Positions 27,823 to 37,135 of a stretch of DNA of 64,000 nt are shown here, in pieces. The stretch comes from Shewanella putrefaciens (GTDB lineage Bacteria > Pseudomonadota > Gammaproteobacteria > Enterobacterales > Shewanellaceae), in NCBI RefSeq assembly GCF_016406305.1, contig NZ_CP066369.1, positions 4,358,501-4,422,500 of the forward strand, read 5' to 3'. Within the stretch, counting starts at the first letter, position 1, and each line of letters starts with the position of its first letter. A program made the translations under genes and the position numbers. The notes below the pieces were generated by a model. The model was not told the origin of the DNA and made no database searches. It worked only from the letters and a program-made list of their open reading frames with translations.

Positions 27823-28668
27823 ATGTTAAGTTACCGCCACGGTTACCACGCCGGCAATTATGCCGATGTGCTGAAACACGCCATTTTGCTGCAAACCCTG
27901 CAGTTAATGCATAAGAAAGACAAACCACTCGTGTATATCGATACCCATGCGGGTGCGGGTGGTTATGCCTTAACGGATGAGTTTGCTCAGAAGACGGGCG
28001 AGTATCTCGAAGGTGTGGCTAAACTTTTGGATAAAACTGACCTGCCGCAATCGCTGCAGGATTATGTCGCGGCGGTGCGTCACTTTAATGAAGAAAATCC
28101 AGAGGAACTCAACTTCTACCCAGGTTCTCCGGCCATTATCGATATGGAGCTGGGTCCTAAGGATCGCATGCTGCTGCACGAACTGCACAGCACTGATTAT
28201 GTGTTATTAGACGATTATTTCTGTGAAGACAGGCAAGTTAAAGTCATCAAGGGCGATGGTTTAAAAGGGCTGATTGCCGCAGTACCGCCACTAGAGCGCC
28301 GCGCCTTAGTGCTAGTCGATCCTAGCTATGAGATGAAAACCGATTATCAAGATGTCGCCGAAACCCTGATTAAAGCGCACAAACGTTTCGCTACTGGGGT
28401 GTTTATCTTGTGGTATCCGGTGGTAAACCGCGCCCAGACCGAGGGCATGTTATCGCGCCTCGCCAGCAGTGGGATTAAGCGTCAACTGAGAATTGAGCAG
28501 GCCATTAAACCCGACTCCGACGAATTTGGCATGACAGCGGCGGGATTGTGGATCATCAATCCGCCTTGGCAATTAGATGAAATCGCAACCGAATTAATCG
28601 ACTATCTCGGAAAAACCCTAGGACAAGCGGGCGGTAACGTCACAGTCAAATGGGAAGTAGGCGAGTAA
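27823..28668 (+). CDS. rlmJ: 23S rRNA (adenine2030-N6)-methyltransferase RlmJ
   Basis: 281 residues. N-terminal signature MLSYRHGYHAGNYADVLKH, SAM region VYIDTHAGAGGY at 38-49, and the N6-adenine methyltransferase motif DPSYE at 166-170 (D-P-P-Y type). It modifies A2030 in 23S rRNA. The start is fixed by the conserved N-terminus. Single gene; convergent with the transglycosylase operon. Confidence 0.95.
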   Translation: MLSYRHGYHAGNYADVLKHAILLQTLQLMHKKDKPLVYIDTHAGAGGYALTDEFAQKTGEYLEGVAKLLDKTDLPQSLQDYVAAVRHFNEENPEELNFYPGSPAIIDMELGPKDRMLLHELHSTDYVLLDDYFCEDRQVKVIKGDGLKGLIAAVPPLERRALVLVDPSYEMKTDYQDVAETLIKAHKRFATGVFILWYPVVNRAQTEGMLSRLASSGIKRQLRIEQAIKPDSDEFGMTAAGLWIINPPWQLDEIATELIDYLGKTLGQAGGNVTVKWEVGE

Positions 28669-28683
28669 TATCAGGTAAACAGG

Positions 28684-28710
28684 GCAGCGAGTAGACGTTA
28701 TGCTCGCTGC
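28684..28710 (+). terminator. Possible hairpin after rlmJ
   Basis: GCAGCGAG/CTCGCTGC with an 11-base loop, 16 bases after the rlmJ stop. No T run follows, so a Rho-independent role is doubtful. Confidence 0.3.
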
Positions 28711-28770
28711 TACGGGACTAAGTGCACTAGGCATACTGAGCGCACTGAGCGAGCGAAGCTAAATACAGTT

Positions 28771-29508
28771 CTAAGCCCCCTTCAAGCCTCGATAACGCTT
28801 CAACAGGATTTTCACCCGCTCAACATAGGCCTGGGTTTCAGGATAGGGTGGAACTCCATTGTATTGGGTAACGGTCGTTGGCCCAGCATTATAGGCGGCG
28901 CAGGCTAATGTGATATCACCATTAAACTGTTTTAGCATTTGCGCCAAATACTTACTGCCACCAAAAATGTTTTCCTCGGGAATAAACGCATTAGTCACGC
29001 CCATTTCTTTGGCCGTTTCAGGCATCAATTGCATCAACCCCATAGCACCGCTGCGGGACAAGGCCCTGGCATTGAAGGCCGACTCGGCATGGATCACAGC
29101 GCGAATTAAGGCGGGTTCAAGTTGATGTTTATGGGCCGCATTGGAGATCAAAGCGTCATAATTCCGGGTAAATAGCCGGATGCGATTCCAATCGATAGTG
29201 GAGTCTGGGCGACAGGCAAAGCAGTCGAACAGTAAGATTTGATATTGGCTGGTACTTGGGGCTTTATCGGTAAATACTGTGACCCCATTGGCCTGTTGAT
29301 ATTGATAAACTTTAACTTTTTCCTGACCTTCACTGCTGACGATACCAGTATCAGAATAACGCGCCACGATACGAGGCTTAGGTTTAGCCGCACTTTCCTC
29401 TGCGTTGACACTGGGCATCATCGAAAACAAGATCACCCACAGGCTAAACCCGAGTTGACGAGTGAGTGTGAGTGACGCACGAGTATGCTGTGGACGAGTG
29501 AACGACAT
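28771..29508 (-). CDS. Exported lytic transglycosylase (SLT) with DUF4124
   Basis: 245 residues. Signal peptide at about 18-36. A DUF4124-like strand (KVYQYQQANGVTVFTDKAP, about 66-84) is followed by an SLT domain with catalytic E142 in HAESAFNARALSRSGAMGLM and the conserved ACAAYNAGPTTV and YVERVKIL ends. It cleaves peptidoglycan glycan strands to 1,6-anhydro products in the periplasm. The ATG overlaps the stop of the upstream DUF3137 gene (TAATG at 29506-29510), so the two are translationally coupled: a lemA-DUF3137-slt operon. Confidence 0.92.
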   Translation of the reverse strand: MSFTRPQHTRASLTLTRQLGFSLWVILFSMMPSVNAEESAAKPKPRIVARYSDTGIVSSEGQEKVKVYQYQQANGVTVFTDKAPSTSQYQILLFDCFACRPDSTIDWNRIRLFTRNYDALISNAAHKHQLEPALIRAVIHAESAFNARALSRSGAMGLMQLMPETAKEMGVTNAFIPEENIFGGSKYLAQMLKQFNGDITLACAAYNAGPTTVTQYNGVPPYPETQAYVERVKILLKRYRGLKGA

Positions 29509-30542
29509 TAAAGCCCCGTGTATTGATTAAGTTTAAGTACTTCAATAATAGCAAAGAGTTGCTTCATCTCACGGTTTAACTGGCTAAATTCTGCTGAAAA
29601 ACTCGCGCCATGGAAAATAGACTGCATATGAAAATGGCTTCGGCGATTTGGCAGGAACATAATCAACTTACTTCTGAAGAAAGCGCATTGGATCTCGCCG
29701 TTAAAATGTGTCGAAAGTTCCAGTAAACGCGCCATAAATGCTGTGTTGAGCAAATAGCGTGACTCTATTTGATCCGTAGAAAAGACATCAAACTCCTTTT
29801 CAAACAGGGGATCTTCGAGTTTTACGCGCTCAAGCCCAGCATGGCTGTCGGAGAAAAAATTGGCTAACCCGCCACGATCCCTAAGCACAACAGTATGACC
29901 CATAAAGGTCTTATGGCTGCTTAACTCCACAACGAGCCCACGGAATCGAGTTTCCGTCCGCGTCACGGTTCTTCGCCTATTGGTACTGATATCCAGCTCT
30001 TCGACCTTCACATCCTTAGTCAAAGTAAGCTCATTGACGATCAGTTCTACCCCTTTATATTGGCCGTGAATATAGTCACCAAAACTCGCTTTGTCGTAAT
30101 TGGGTAAGACTTTCGCCGCCGCGAGCCGATTCATATCGACACGCATCTCGCGGTTATAGATAAAGTCATCGCCAAAATACTTAAACATGATGGGGTAAAT
30201 TTCCTGCTGCACCTGACGTTTAAATTGTCGAGTGGGACCAAAGCTCCATAGACTTAGGCCCAATAACGCCAGCAGCGGCAGAGGAAACAGAACAAGGCCG
30301 CGACTCCACCCCACCACAGCCAATAACACTAGGCCTAAGACAATCAACAAACTCAAATATAAGCGTTTACGGGTAGCCTTGAGGCAAGCGACCCGCTTTG
30401 TCTCATATCCCATGGCTATGGGGGCGAGGTGCGTCTGATAATAGGCTTGTAATTGCGGTAACTCGGCGGGATCAGCAGACAATGCAGAAGACTGCCGCTG
30501 AGCTTTAATCGGACGACCTAGGAGAAAGGACAATATATTCAT
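29508..30542 (-). CDS. DUF3137 membrane protein
   Basis: 344 residues with two adjacent helices (about 62-80 and 84-100), then a long cytoplasmic domain. Conserved DUF3137 features: YPIMFKYFGDDFIYN, FGDYIHGQYKGVELIVNEL, FRGLVVELSSHKTFMGHTVV, and a C-terminal FRSKLIMFLPNRRSHF. The family's function is unknown; next to LemA is a known arrangement in proteobacteria. It lies 49 bases after lemA and overlaps the transglycosylase gene, suggesting work at the envelope. Confidence 0.88.
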   Translation of the reverse strand: MNILSFLLGRPIKAQRQSSALSADPAELPQLQAYYQTHLAPIAMGYETKRVACLKATRKRLYLSLLIVLGLVLLAVVGWSRGLVLFPLPLLALLGLSLWSFGPTRQFKRQVQQEIYPIMFKYFGDDFIYNREMRVDMNRLAAAKVLPNYDKASFGDYIHGQYKGVELIVNELTLTKDVKVEELDISTNRRRTVTRTETRFRGLVVELSSHKTFMGHTVVLRDRGGLANFFSDSHAGLERVKLEDPLFEKEFDVFSTDQIESRYLLNTAFMARLLELSTHFNGEIQCAFFRSKLIMFLPNRRSHFHMQSIFHGASFSAEFSQLNREMKQLFAIIEVLKLNQYTGL

Positions 30543-30591
30543 CTATATTGCCCTTTTTGAGGGCATGACCCCACCACAAAAAGTTGGGGAT

Positions 30592-31158
30592 TTAGAGATA
30601 ATCAGCGGCATCGATAGGCGCCTTGGAAGCCTCATCCACCTCATAAAATGGCATCACTTTAATGCTCGCCATAGAAGCAATTATCGACCCAGGAAAAATT
30701 TCAACCGCCGTATTCAGCTCGGCAACGGCCGAGTTGTAAAAACGTCTCGCGGCGGAAATATGGGCTTCAACCTCGTTGTAGGTTTGCATCGCCTCTAACA
30801 TAGTATTGTCGGATTTAAGTTCGGGGTAATTTTCCACACTGACCATCAGCGCGCCCATTTTACTGTTCAGTTGCTCGGCTTGGGCAATATGCTCTTTGAC
30901 GGCGCTAGGGTCAGTTTTGTTGTAACTGCGGGTGAATTGCGCGCGCAACTCAGTGATCTCTGTGAGTAATGACTTTTCATGATCCATAAATCGTTTGGCG
31001 ATTTTAAGGATATTAGGCACCAGATCGGCACGCTTAGCGAGCTGCACATCGATACCCGATAACGCCTCAAGGGCGGTATTGCGCTTTTTGACTAGGCTGA
31101 CGTACCAAAGGTAGGTCACGATAAAAATCAGCGCTAATCCCAATAACAGTTTGTCCAT
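30592..31158 (-). CDS. LemA-family membrane protein
   Basis: 188 residues: one N-terminal helix (LLLGLALIFIVTYLWYVSLV), then a long helical bundle with the family core NTALEALSGIDVQLAKRADL and VPNIL, then ENYPELKSDNTMLEAM, VEAHISAARRFYNSAVAELN and FPGSIIA. LemA proteins sit in the inner membrane; their function is poorly defined. First gene of the lemA-DUF3137-slt operon. Confidence 0.93.
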   Translation of the reverse strand: MDKLLLGLALIFIVTYLWYVSLVKKRNTALEALSGIDVQLAKRADLVPNILKIAKRFMDHEKSLLTEITELRAQFTRSYNKTDPSAVKEHIAQAEQLNSKMGALMVSVENYPELKSDNTMLEAMQTYNEVEAHISAARRFYNSAVAELNTAVEIFPGSIIASMASIKVMPFYEVDEASKAPIDAADYL

Positions 31159-31454
31159 CTTCCATCCTTAGTGCTTATTGTTGTTTTTAATGGCTACAGC
31201 TAATCATAAATAGGCAAAAATTTCATCTAAAGCGGGAAGTAAGGCAATGAAATAATGACATTCCCAACGCTGGTCAGAGCATTAACAGTCTAAGGATTAA
31301 GCTAAATAAGCAGCTAAGGGATAGAAATCCCTCGATATTCAGCTCCGATACAGCAAAGGTCGTTTATTGTTAGCTCGCACAACATTAGAGCAACCGAATT
31401 TTGCTCGTGAATACTGGACTCCTCGAGAGTCCATTTTTTTACTGATTGCTAGCC

Positions 31455-31778
31455 TCAGTCATATAACCATTCCATTAAAAAGCTGCAGATGAACAGAAAA
31501 ACGCCGAGATTAAATACTAAGGCCTGCACTTTTGCCCTTATCGTCTTCTCCTCGGTTTGCAATAGGACTTGGTTGAGCGGCGTAAAAAACATCTTAGGTT
31601 CGAGTCCCATCCCCATAAAAAATACGGCTACGGCAACGCTGCGGGTTAATTCGGGCGGCACTAAGGTTTGCCAATAAAATGCATATACGCCATAGGCCAG
31701 TATTCCCAGCGCTATGGTGTGGCATATCATTCCCACGATAAGTTGCTTGGTCGCAAGGCTGGCCATCGATGACACCAT
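31455..31778 (-). CDS. Small inner-membrane protein, unknown
   Basis: 107 residues from the ATG at 31776-31778, which has GGAG four bases upstream; a GTG nine codons earlier (31805) lacks a good site. Three hydrophobic segments (about 12-32, 45-60 and 83-105). No family recognised. Between it and lemA are about 300 bases (31159-31454) in which I see nothing. Confidence 0.65.
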   Translation of the reverse strand: MVSSMASLATKQLIVGMICHTIALGILAYGVYAFYWQTLVPPELTRSVAVAVFFMGMGLEPKMFFTPLNQVLLQTEEKTIRAKVQALVFNLGVFLFICSFLMEWLYD

Positions 31779-31947
31779 TTCACTCCAATACTGATAGTAC
31801 AACACTGATTATGATTGATATTTGGCGCGCAGTTTATCTCTTCTATAATTTAACTGCATCCAAAGAGTCCAACCAAATAGCACGCCGCTTATCAATATGC
31901 CCAACTTAACTTAGGCAGGCTATCCATCCTTGTAACGATAATAGACA

Positions 31948-31975
31948 TAAAAAAAGCCCTACATTTGTAGGGCTT
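31948..31975 (-). terminator. Terminator of the RND pump operon
   Basis: On the minus strand a 10-bp stem AAGCCCTACA/TGTAGGGCTT is followed by seven or more T. It lies 20 bases past the pump stop codon. Confidence 0.88.
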
Positions 31976-31994
31976 AGATTTAATAGGATTTAGC

Positions 31995-34900
31995 TTATTC
32001 CGCCGATGTTGGCTTTTGTCCTTTCGCTTTGCGCTCTCGCTTACTAAAGATGCGCTCTACGATCACGAAGAACAGCGGTACGAAGAAAATACCTAAGAAC
32101 GTCGAACTCATCATGCCGCCGAGCACGCCTGTACCTATGGCGTTTTGGCTACCTGAGCCCACGCCCGTACTGATGGCTAAGGGAACAACCCCTAAACCAA
32201 AGGCGAGGGACGTCATCAAAATAGGGCGTAAACGCACACGCACCGCATGCAGAGTCGCCTCAATTAAGCCCGAACCTTTCTCGTAGTACTCTTTGGCAAA
32301 TTCCACGATCAAGATGGCATTCTTAGTCGCTAAGCCGACAGTGGTTAATAGACCCACTTGGAAGAACACGTCGTTAGGCAGGCCGCGTCCATTCATAGCA
32401 ATTAAGGCACCGATAATCCCGAGCGGAACCACGAGCACAACCGCAAATGGCACAGACCAACTCTCATACAGTGCTGCCAGTACTAAGAAGACCACTAAGA
32501 TCGACAGGGCATACAAGGCTGGAGCTTGGTTACCCGATAGGCGCTCTTCGTACGATAGGCCGTTCCACTCGACGCCAAAACCAGGAGGAAGCTGCTTAGC
32601 TAAGTCTTCCATAATGGTCATGGCCGCACCGGTACTGAACCCTGGCGCAGTTGCCCCTTGAATATTCATGGCAGGCAAGCCGTTGAAACGCTCTAAACGG
32701 GGAGATCCATATTCCCACGCCCCCGTCGCGAAGGCAGAGAAAGGCACCATATCACCCTTGTTATTACGCACATACCAAGAGTCTAAGTCCCCAGGTTGCA
32801 TACGATACTGGGCATCACCTTGCACGTACACTTTCTTCACACGGCCACGGTCGATAAAGTCGTTCACATAGGAACCACCCCAAGCCGTTGCTAGTACGCT
32901 GTTCACGTTAGCAATTTCAACACCGAGTGCGCTTAACTTCGCATGATCAACATGTAATTGATAAATTGGCGCGTCTTCCTGACCGTTAGGGCGAACACCC
33001 ACTAGGTTGGGATTTTGTGCCGCCATGCCGAGCATTTGATTACGTGCCGCGAGTAACTTGTCGTGACCTTGGCCGTTTTTATCCTGTAGGTACATGTCGA
33101 AACCGTTCGCCGTACCTAACTCGATCACCGCTGGCGGTACGAAGGCAAACACAAAGGCTTCCTTCATCTGGCTAAATACGCCCATAGCACGGCCGGCAAT
33201 GGACTGCACGTCCATGCCTGGCGCTTCACGCTCCGACCAGTCCTTTAAGCCCACGAACGCGATACCCATGTTTTGCCCTTGACCCGCAAAACTGAAGCCC
33301 GCCACGCTAAATACCGATCTCACGCCTTCCTCAGCCATAAAGTGATCAGAGACTTTCCCTAACACTTTCAATGTGCTTTCTTGGGTTGAGTTGGTCGGTA
33401 AAATGGCCTGAGTAAATAAAATACCTTGGTCTTCATCGGGTAAGAATGCGGTCGGCATACGCACAAAGATCCAACCCACGGCAATGACAAGCACAACATA
33501 AATCATCATCACCCTAAAGCCGCGCTTAATGATCCCTGCAACGCTAGCCTCATAACGGCTGGTCAGCCTATCAAAACTACGGTTAAACCAACCAAAGAAA
33601 CCCGTTTCAATATGGCCATGGCCCTTCTTGAGGGGTTTTAACATAGTCGCACAAAGTGCTGGAGTTAAAATCAAGGCCACCAGTACCGATAACGCCATCG
33701 CAGACACGATAGTGATAGAGAACTGACGGTAAATCACCCCGGTTGAACCCGACATAAAGGCCATAGGCACGAATACGGCAGACAAAGTCAGACCGATACC
33801 CACTAAGGCGCCGGTAATTTGATCCATCGACTTACGCGTCGCTTCGAGTGGACTCAAGCCCTCCTCGGACATGACCCGCTCAACGTTTTCCACCACCACA
33901 ATCGCATCGTCCACCAACAAGCCGATGGCGAGTACCATAGCGAACATGGTTAAGGTGTTAATCGAGAAACCCGCCAAGGACAGAATCGCAAACGTCCCCA
34001 GCAGTACCACAGGTACGGCGATAGTCGGGATCAAGGTTGCACGGAAGTTCTGCAGGAAGAGGTACATGATGACAAACACCAGTACGATAGCCTCAAGCAG
34101 AGTGTGCACCACACCTTCAATCGATTGCTCCACGAAGGGGGTTGTATCGTAGGGGTAAACAACTTCTAAGCCCTGGGGGAAGAAGGGTTGCATCTCAGCA
34201 ATTTTTTCCCGTACGGCGGCGGCAGTATCGAGAGCGTTTGCCCCCGTTGCCAGCTTGATGGCTAAACCAGTGGCAGGCTTTCCGTTGTACAGAGAGACCA
34301 CGGCATAACTTTCAGAACCTAATTCGACACGTGCTACATCACCTAAGAATACGTTTGCGCCCGATGTATCCGATTTAAGGATGATCTTGCGAAACTCTTC
34401 CGGTGTTTGTAAGCGACTCTGCGCCGATACCGTCGCATTCAGTTCCTGGCCTTGAATCGATGGAGTGCCGCCTAATTGTCCCGCCGATACTTGCGCGTTT
34501 TGCGAACGAATGGCAGAGATAACATCTATGCTAGTCAGGTTGTATTGGGTGAGTTTTAACGGATCTAACCATATGCGCATCGCGTACTGCGCACCAAATA
34601 ATTGGATTTCACCCACACCAGGCACACGACTCATTGGATCTTGAACGTTAGAACCAACGTAATCCGCAATATCGTTTTTATCCAATGAACCATCGCTAGA
34701 CACAAAGCCTAATACCATTAAGAAGCCAGAACTGGATTTGTTAACGTTCACCCCTTGAGCCTGAACTTCCTGGGGTAACAGGGTCATTGCACCCTGCAAT
34801 TTGTTCTGTACTTGTACCTGAGCAATATCTGGATCGGCTTCGGCATTGAAGGTCAAAGTGATTTCAGCATTACCAAAACTATCACTGGTAGAGGCGATAT

Positions 34901-35129
34901 AACGTAAATGGTCAATCCCCTTCATGCGCTGCTCAATCACCTGTGTCACTGAGTCTTCAACAATCTTAGCGGATGCACCAGGGTAGTTAGCACTGATCAC
35001 CACTGTCGGTGGCGCAATACTAGGATACTGGGATACTGGTAACCCAAGGATAGATAACACCCCTGCCAGCATAATAATTAAGGCGATCACCCACGCAAAG
35101 ATGGGGCGATCAATAAAAAAACGTGCCAT
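31995..35129 (-). CDS. RND multidrug efflux transporter (AcrB/MexB type)
   Basis: 1044 residues, the normal length of HAE1 pumps. N-terminus MARFFIDRPIFAWVIALIIM is typical. Proton-relay aspartates are in GLLVDDAIVVVENVERVM (TM4). Other landmarks: PVSQYPSIAPPTVVISANYPG, FLMVLGFVSSDGS, FMSGSTGVIYRQFSIT, ALSILVVFLVLAALYESWSVP and VGLLTTVGLATKNAILIVEFAK. It exports drugs, dyes or bile-like compounds across both membranes with its adaptor and a TolC-type channel, which is not encoded next to it. It starts nine bases after the adaptor stop. Confidence 0.95.
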   Translation of the reverse strand: MARFFIDRPIFAWVIALIIMLAGVLSILGLPVSQYPSIAPPTVVISANYPGASAKIVEDSVTQVIEQRMKGIDHLRYIASTSDSFGNAEITLTFNAEADPDIAQVQVQNKLQGAMTLLPQEVQAQGVNVNKSSSGFLMVLGFVSSDGSLDKNDIADYVGSNVQDPMSRVPGVGEIQLFGAQYAMRIWLDPLKLTQYNLTSIDVISAIRSQNAQVSAGQLGGTPSIQGQELNATVSAQSRLQTPEEFRKIILKSDTSGANVFLGDVARVELGSESYAVVSLYNGKPATGLAIKLATGANALDTAAAVREKIAEMQPFFPQGLEVVYPYDTTPFVEQSIEGVVHTLLEAIVLVFVIMYLFLQNFRATLIPTIAVPVVLLGTFAILSLAGFSINTLTMFAMVLAIGLLVDDAIVVVENVERVMSEEGLSPLEATRKSMDQITGALVGIGLTLSAVFVPMAFMSGSTGVIYRQFSITIVSAMALSVLVALILTPALCATMLKPLKKGHGHIETGFFGWFNRSFDRLTSRYEASVAGIIKRGFRVMMIYVVLVIAVGWIFVRMPTAFLPDEDQGILFTQAILPTNSTQESTLKVLGKVSDHFMAEEGVRSVFSVAGFSFAGQGQNMGIAFVGLKDWSEREAPGMDVQSIAGRAMGVFSQMKEAFVFAFVPPAVIELGTANGFDMYLQDKNGQGHDKLLAARNQMLGMAAQNPNLVGVRPNGQEDAPIYQLHVDHAKLSALGVEIANVNSVLATAWGGSYVNDFIDRGRVKKVYVQGDAQYRMQPGDLDSWYVRNNKGDMVPFSAFATGAWEYGSPRLERFNGLPAMNIQGATAPGFSTGAAMTIMEDLAKQLPPGFGVEWNGLSYEERLSGNQAPALYALSILVVFLVLAALYESWSVPFAVVLVVPLGIIGALIAMNGRGLPNDVFFQVGLLTTVGLATKNAILIVEFAKEYYEKGSGLIEATLHAVRVRLRPILMTSLAFGLGVVPLAISTGVGSGSQNAIGTGVLGGMMSSTFLGIFFVPLFFVIVERIFSKRERKAKGQKPTSAE

Positions 35130-35138
35130 AGCTATACC

Positions 35139-36284
35139 CTATTGTGCTTGCGTTTCAGAAATAACTTTTGGGGTTACAGGCGCACCTGGACGGATTTTTT
35201 GCAATCCTTCCACAATCAACTTATCCCCCTCAGCAAGACCCGCGGTAATGCGCCACTGATTATTGATCACTTCCGCAGTAGTCACAGTTCTCGCTTCCAC
35301 TAGACCCTGATCATTAACAACCATAGCCACAGCTTCACCCTTAGAGTTACGGGTAACCGCTTTTTGCGGGATCATAATGGCCTGGGGATCTGTCCCCGCA
35401 TTTAACATAGCGCGGACATACATACCCGGTAATAGGATACCTTCGGGGTTAGGGAACTCGGCACGCAGGATCACCGAACCGGTATTTTCATCGACGCTCA
35501 CCTCCGCAAATTGCAACTTGCCTGGGTAAGCATAAATAGAACCGTCCTCGAGTAATAACTGCACATCGGCGTTATCCCCTGCCAGCAACTTGCCCTGCTT
35601 TAGCTTGGCTTTAAGGCGTAATAATTGGACGCTCGATTGCGCGATATCCACATTGATGGGGTCAAGTTGTTGGATAGTGGCCAAGGTTTGGCTCTGGTTT
35701 GCCGTGACCAATGCACCGGCTGTCACACTAGACTTTCCAATACGACCAGAAATAGGTGCCAATACTTCGGTATATTGCAGATTGATTTTCGCTGTATTGA
35801 TTGCCGCTTCCGCCACAGTCACGCTCGCCAGCGCTTCTTTATAAGCCGCTTCGGCTTCATCGAAGTCCTGCTGACTGATAGCGTTGGTTTTAACCAGTTG
35901 CTGGTAACGGGACGCCTTAGCTTTTGCCGATGCTAAACTCGCATTCGCTCTGGCTAAATCCGCATTCGCACTCACGAGCGCGGCCTTATAGGTGGCAGAA
36001 TCAATTTGATACAATGACTCGCCCTGTTTGACAGTACCGCCTTCAACGAAGCTACGCTTAGTGATAATACCGCTCACCTGTGGGCGAACCTCTGCCTCGA
36101 GGAAAGCCTTACTCCGCCCCGGTAACTCCACTTGGATCACCTGTGGCTTAGCGACAACATTCAGAATTCCCACTTCCATGCTCTGCGACCCAGCGCCTGC
36201 ATGGGCTTTTTCCTCTTGGGGACTGCAAGCTGCCATCCATAACGCCACGCTTATAACTGAGGCAAGTTTAATTGTCTGCCGCAT
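35139..36284 (-). CDS. RND periplasmic adaptor lipoprotein (AcrA/MexA type)
   Basis: 381 residues from the ATG at 36282-36284, with AAGGAG six bases upstream; a longer frame to 36365 is open but not needed. Lipoprotein signal: IKLASVISVALWMAAC. Then a biotinyl-lipoyl-like half (VRPQVSGIITKRSFVEGGTV), a hairpin of coiled coil (about 90-155, with LVKTNAISQQDFDEAEAAY), INLQYTEVLAPISGRIGKS, the beta-barrel domain and a membrane-proximal domain (GLAEGDKLIVEGLQKIRPG). It links the pump to an outer-membrane channel. First gene of the operon. No local regulator gene (TetR or similar) is adjacent. Confidence 0.95.
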   Translation of the reverse strand: MRQTIKLASVISVALWMAACSPQEEKAHAGAGSQSMEVGILNVVAKPQVIQVELPGRSKAFLEAEVRPQVSGIITKRSFVEGGTVKQGESLYQIDSATYKAALVSANADLARANASLASAKAKASRYQQLVKTNAISQQDFDEAEAAYKEALASVTVAEAAINTAKINLQYTEVLAPISGRIGKSSVTAGALVTANQSQTLATIQQLDPINVDIAQSSVQLLRLKAKLKQGKLLAGDNADVQLLLEDGSIYAYPGKLQFAEVSVDENTGSVILRAEFPNPEGILLPGMYVRAMLNAGTDPQAIMIPQKAVTRNSKGEAVAMVVNDQGLVEARTVTTAEVINNQWRITAGLAEGDKLIVEGLQKIRPGAPVTPKVISETQAQ

Positions 36285-36976
36285 GAGAACTCCTTCAAAG
36301 ATGAACGACCTACATATCAACACACTTATTTGTGCAGATATGGCCGTAATAATAACTAAAATCAAATCCCTTATTTATCGCATACCCTATTAGGATCAAC
36401 AAGGAAGATTAGCCAACTAAAGTGTAAACTAATGAAAAGATTTACCCTTGGAGTCATACTAAATTCAATCAGTTGTTATTCCATTTAAACAGTATGTAAA
36501 CAATGGCAAAGGTTGTTAGAAATATAGAATCTAAAGCATATTAACTGCCGACTCTATAGTGATAATGTTGCAAATTTGTTCCATTTAGCTCGTGACCCGG
36601 TAAAAATGCTTATCGATAACCTGCAAACGACGACAAAAGTTAGTCTATTTACCTGTTTCGATAAGGGTTTCATAAGTAATCACGCATATAATTTGCACTA
36701 AAACCTTCGAACCCGCCATTTTAGTGGTAAGCCCAATTTAGGGCAAACTTGAATCTAACTTTTATGCCCCATTAAATGAAACCCATATTCCCACAAATAA
36801 CACTTCTTTAATGACAAATATTGCTTACAAAGCGAATCATTCCTCGCTTAAAGGCATTTGTTCATATTCATTCACATATTTTCGTGAATGGTTCATTCCA
36901 AGTACCACGGCTATTCACACGTTATTTTTACGATGATGGTGCGCTAACAACTCCCAATAATTTGAAATAATGTTGA
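36285..36976. other. Long AT-rich non-coding stretch upstream of the pump operon
   Basis: About 690 bases with no supported gene. It must hold the pump promoter near its left end. A perfect 7-bp inverted repeat CATTCAC/GTGAATG (8-base gap) lies at 36869-36890, far from any start, and could be an old operator. Confidence 0.4.
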
Positions 36977-37135
36977 GATGATGATTATCAAGACTTAAGC
37001 GGTGAAGGTGCCGAAGGTTGGGGACACTGGAACTTAGGTCTGAGTAACGTATTCTACGGGCTGAATTTTGATTTCCGTTACCACGGCAGCAAAGTCGATA
37101 CCGACCATAAAGTCTATGGCACTCAAACTGAAATC
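36977..37135 (+). pseudogene. C-terminal remnant of a TIGR02001/TorF-type outer-membrane protein
   Basis: In frame from 36977 the DNA reads DDDYQDLSGEGAEGWGHWNL and continues GLSNVFYGLNFDFRYHG and TDHKVYGTQTE, with no start codon, no ribosome site and a stop just before it. The pattern (EGWGHWNLGLS, LNFDFRYH, D-x-D-x-x-V-Y-G) resembles the end of the TIGR02001 porin-like family as I recall it. The similarity stops where the minus-strand glycosylase gene ends (37136), so a deletion or insertion probably joined the two. Confidence 0.5.
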
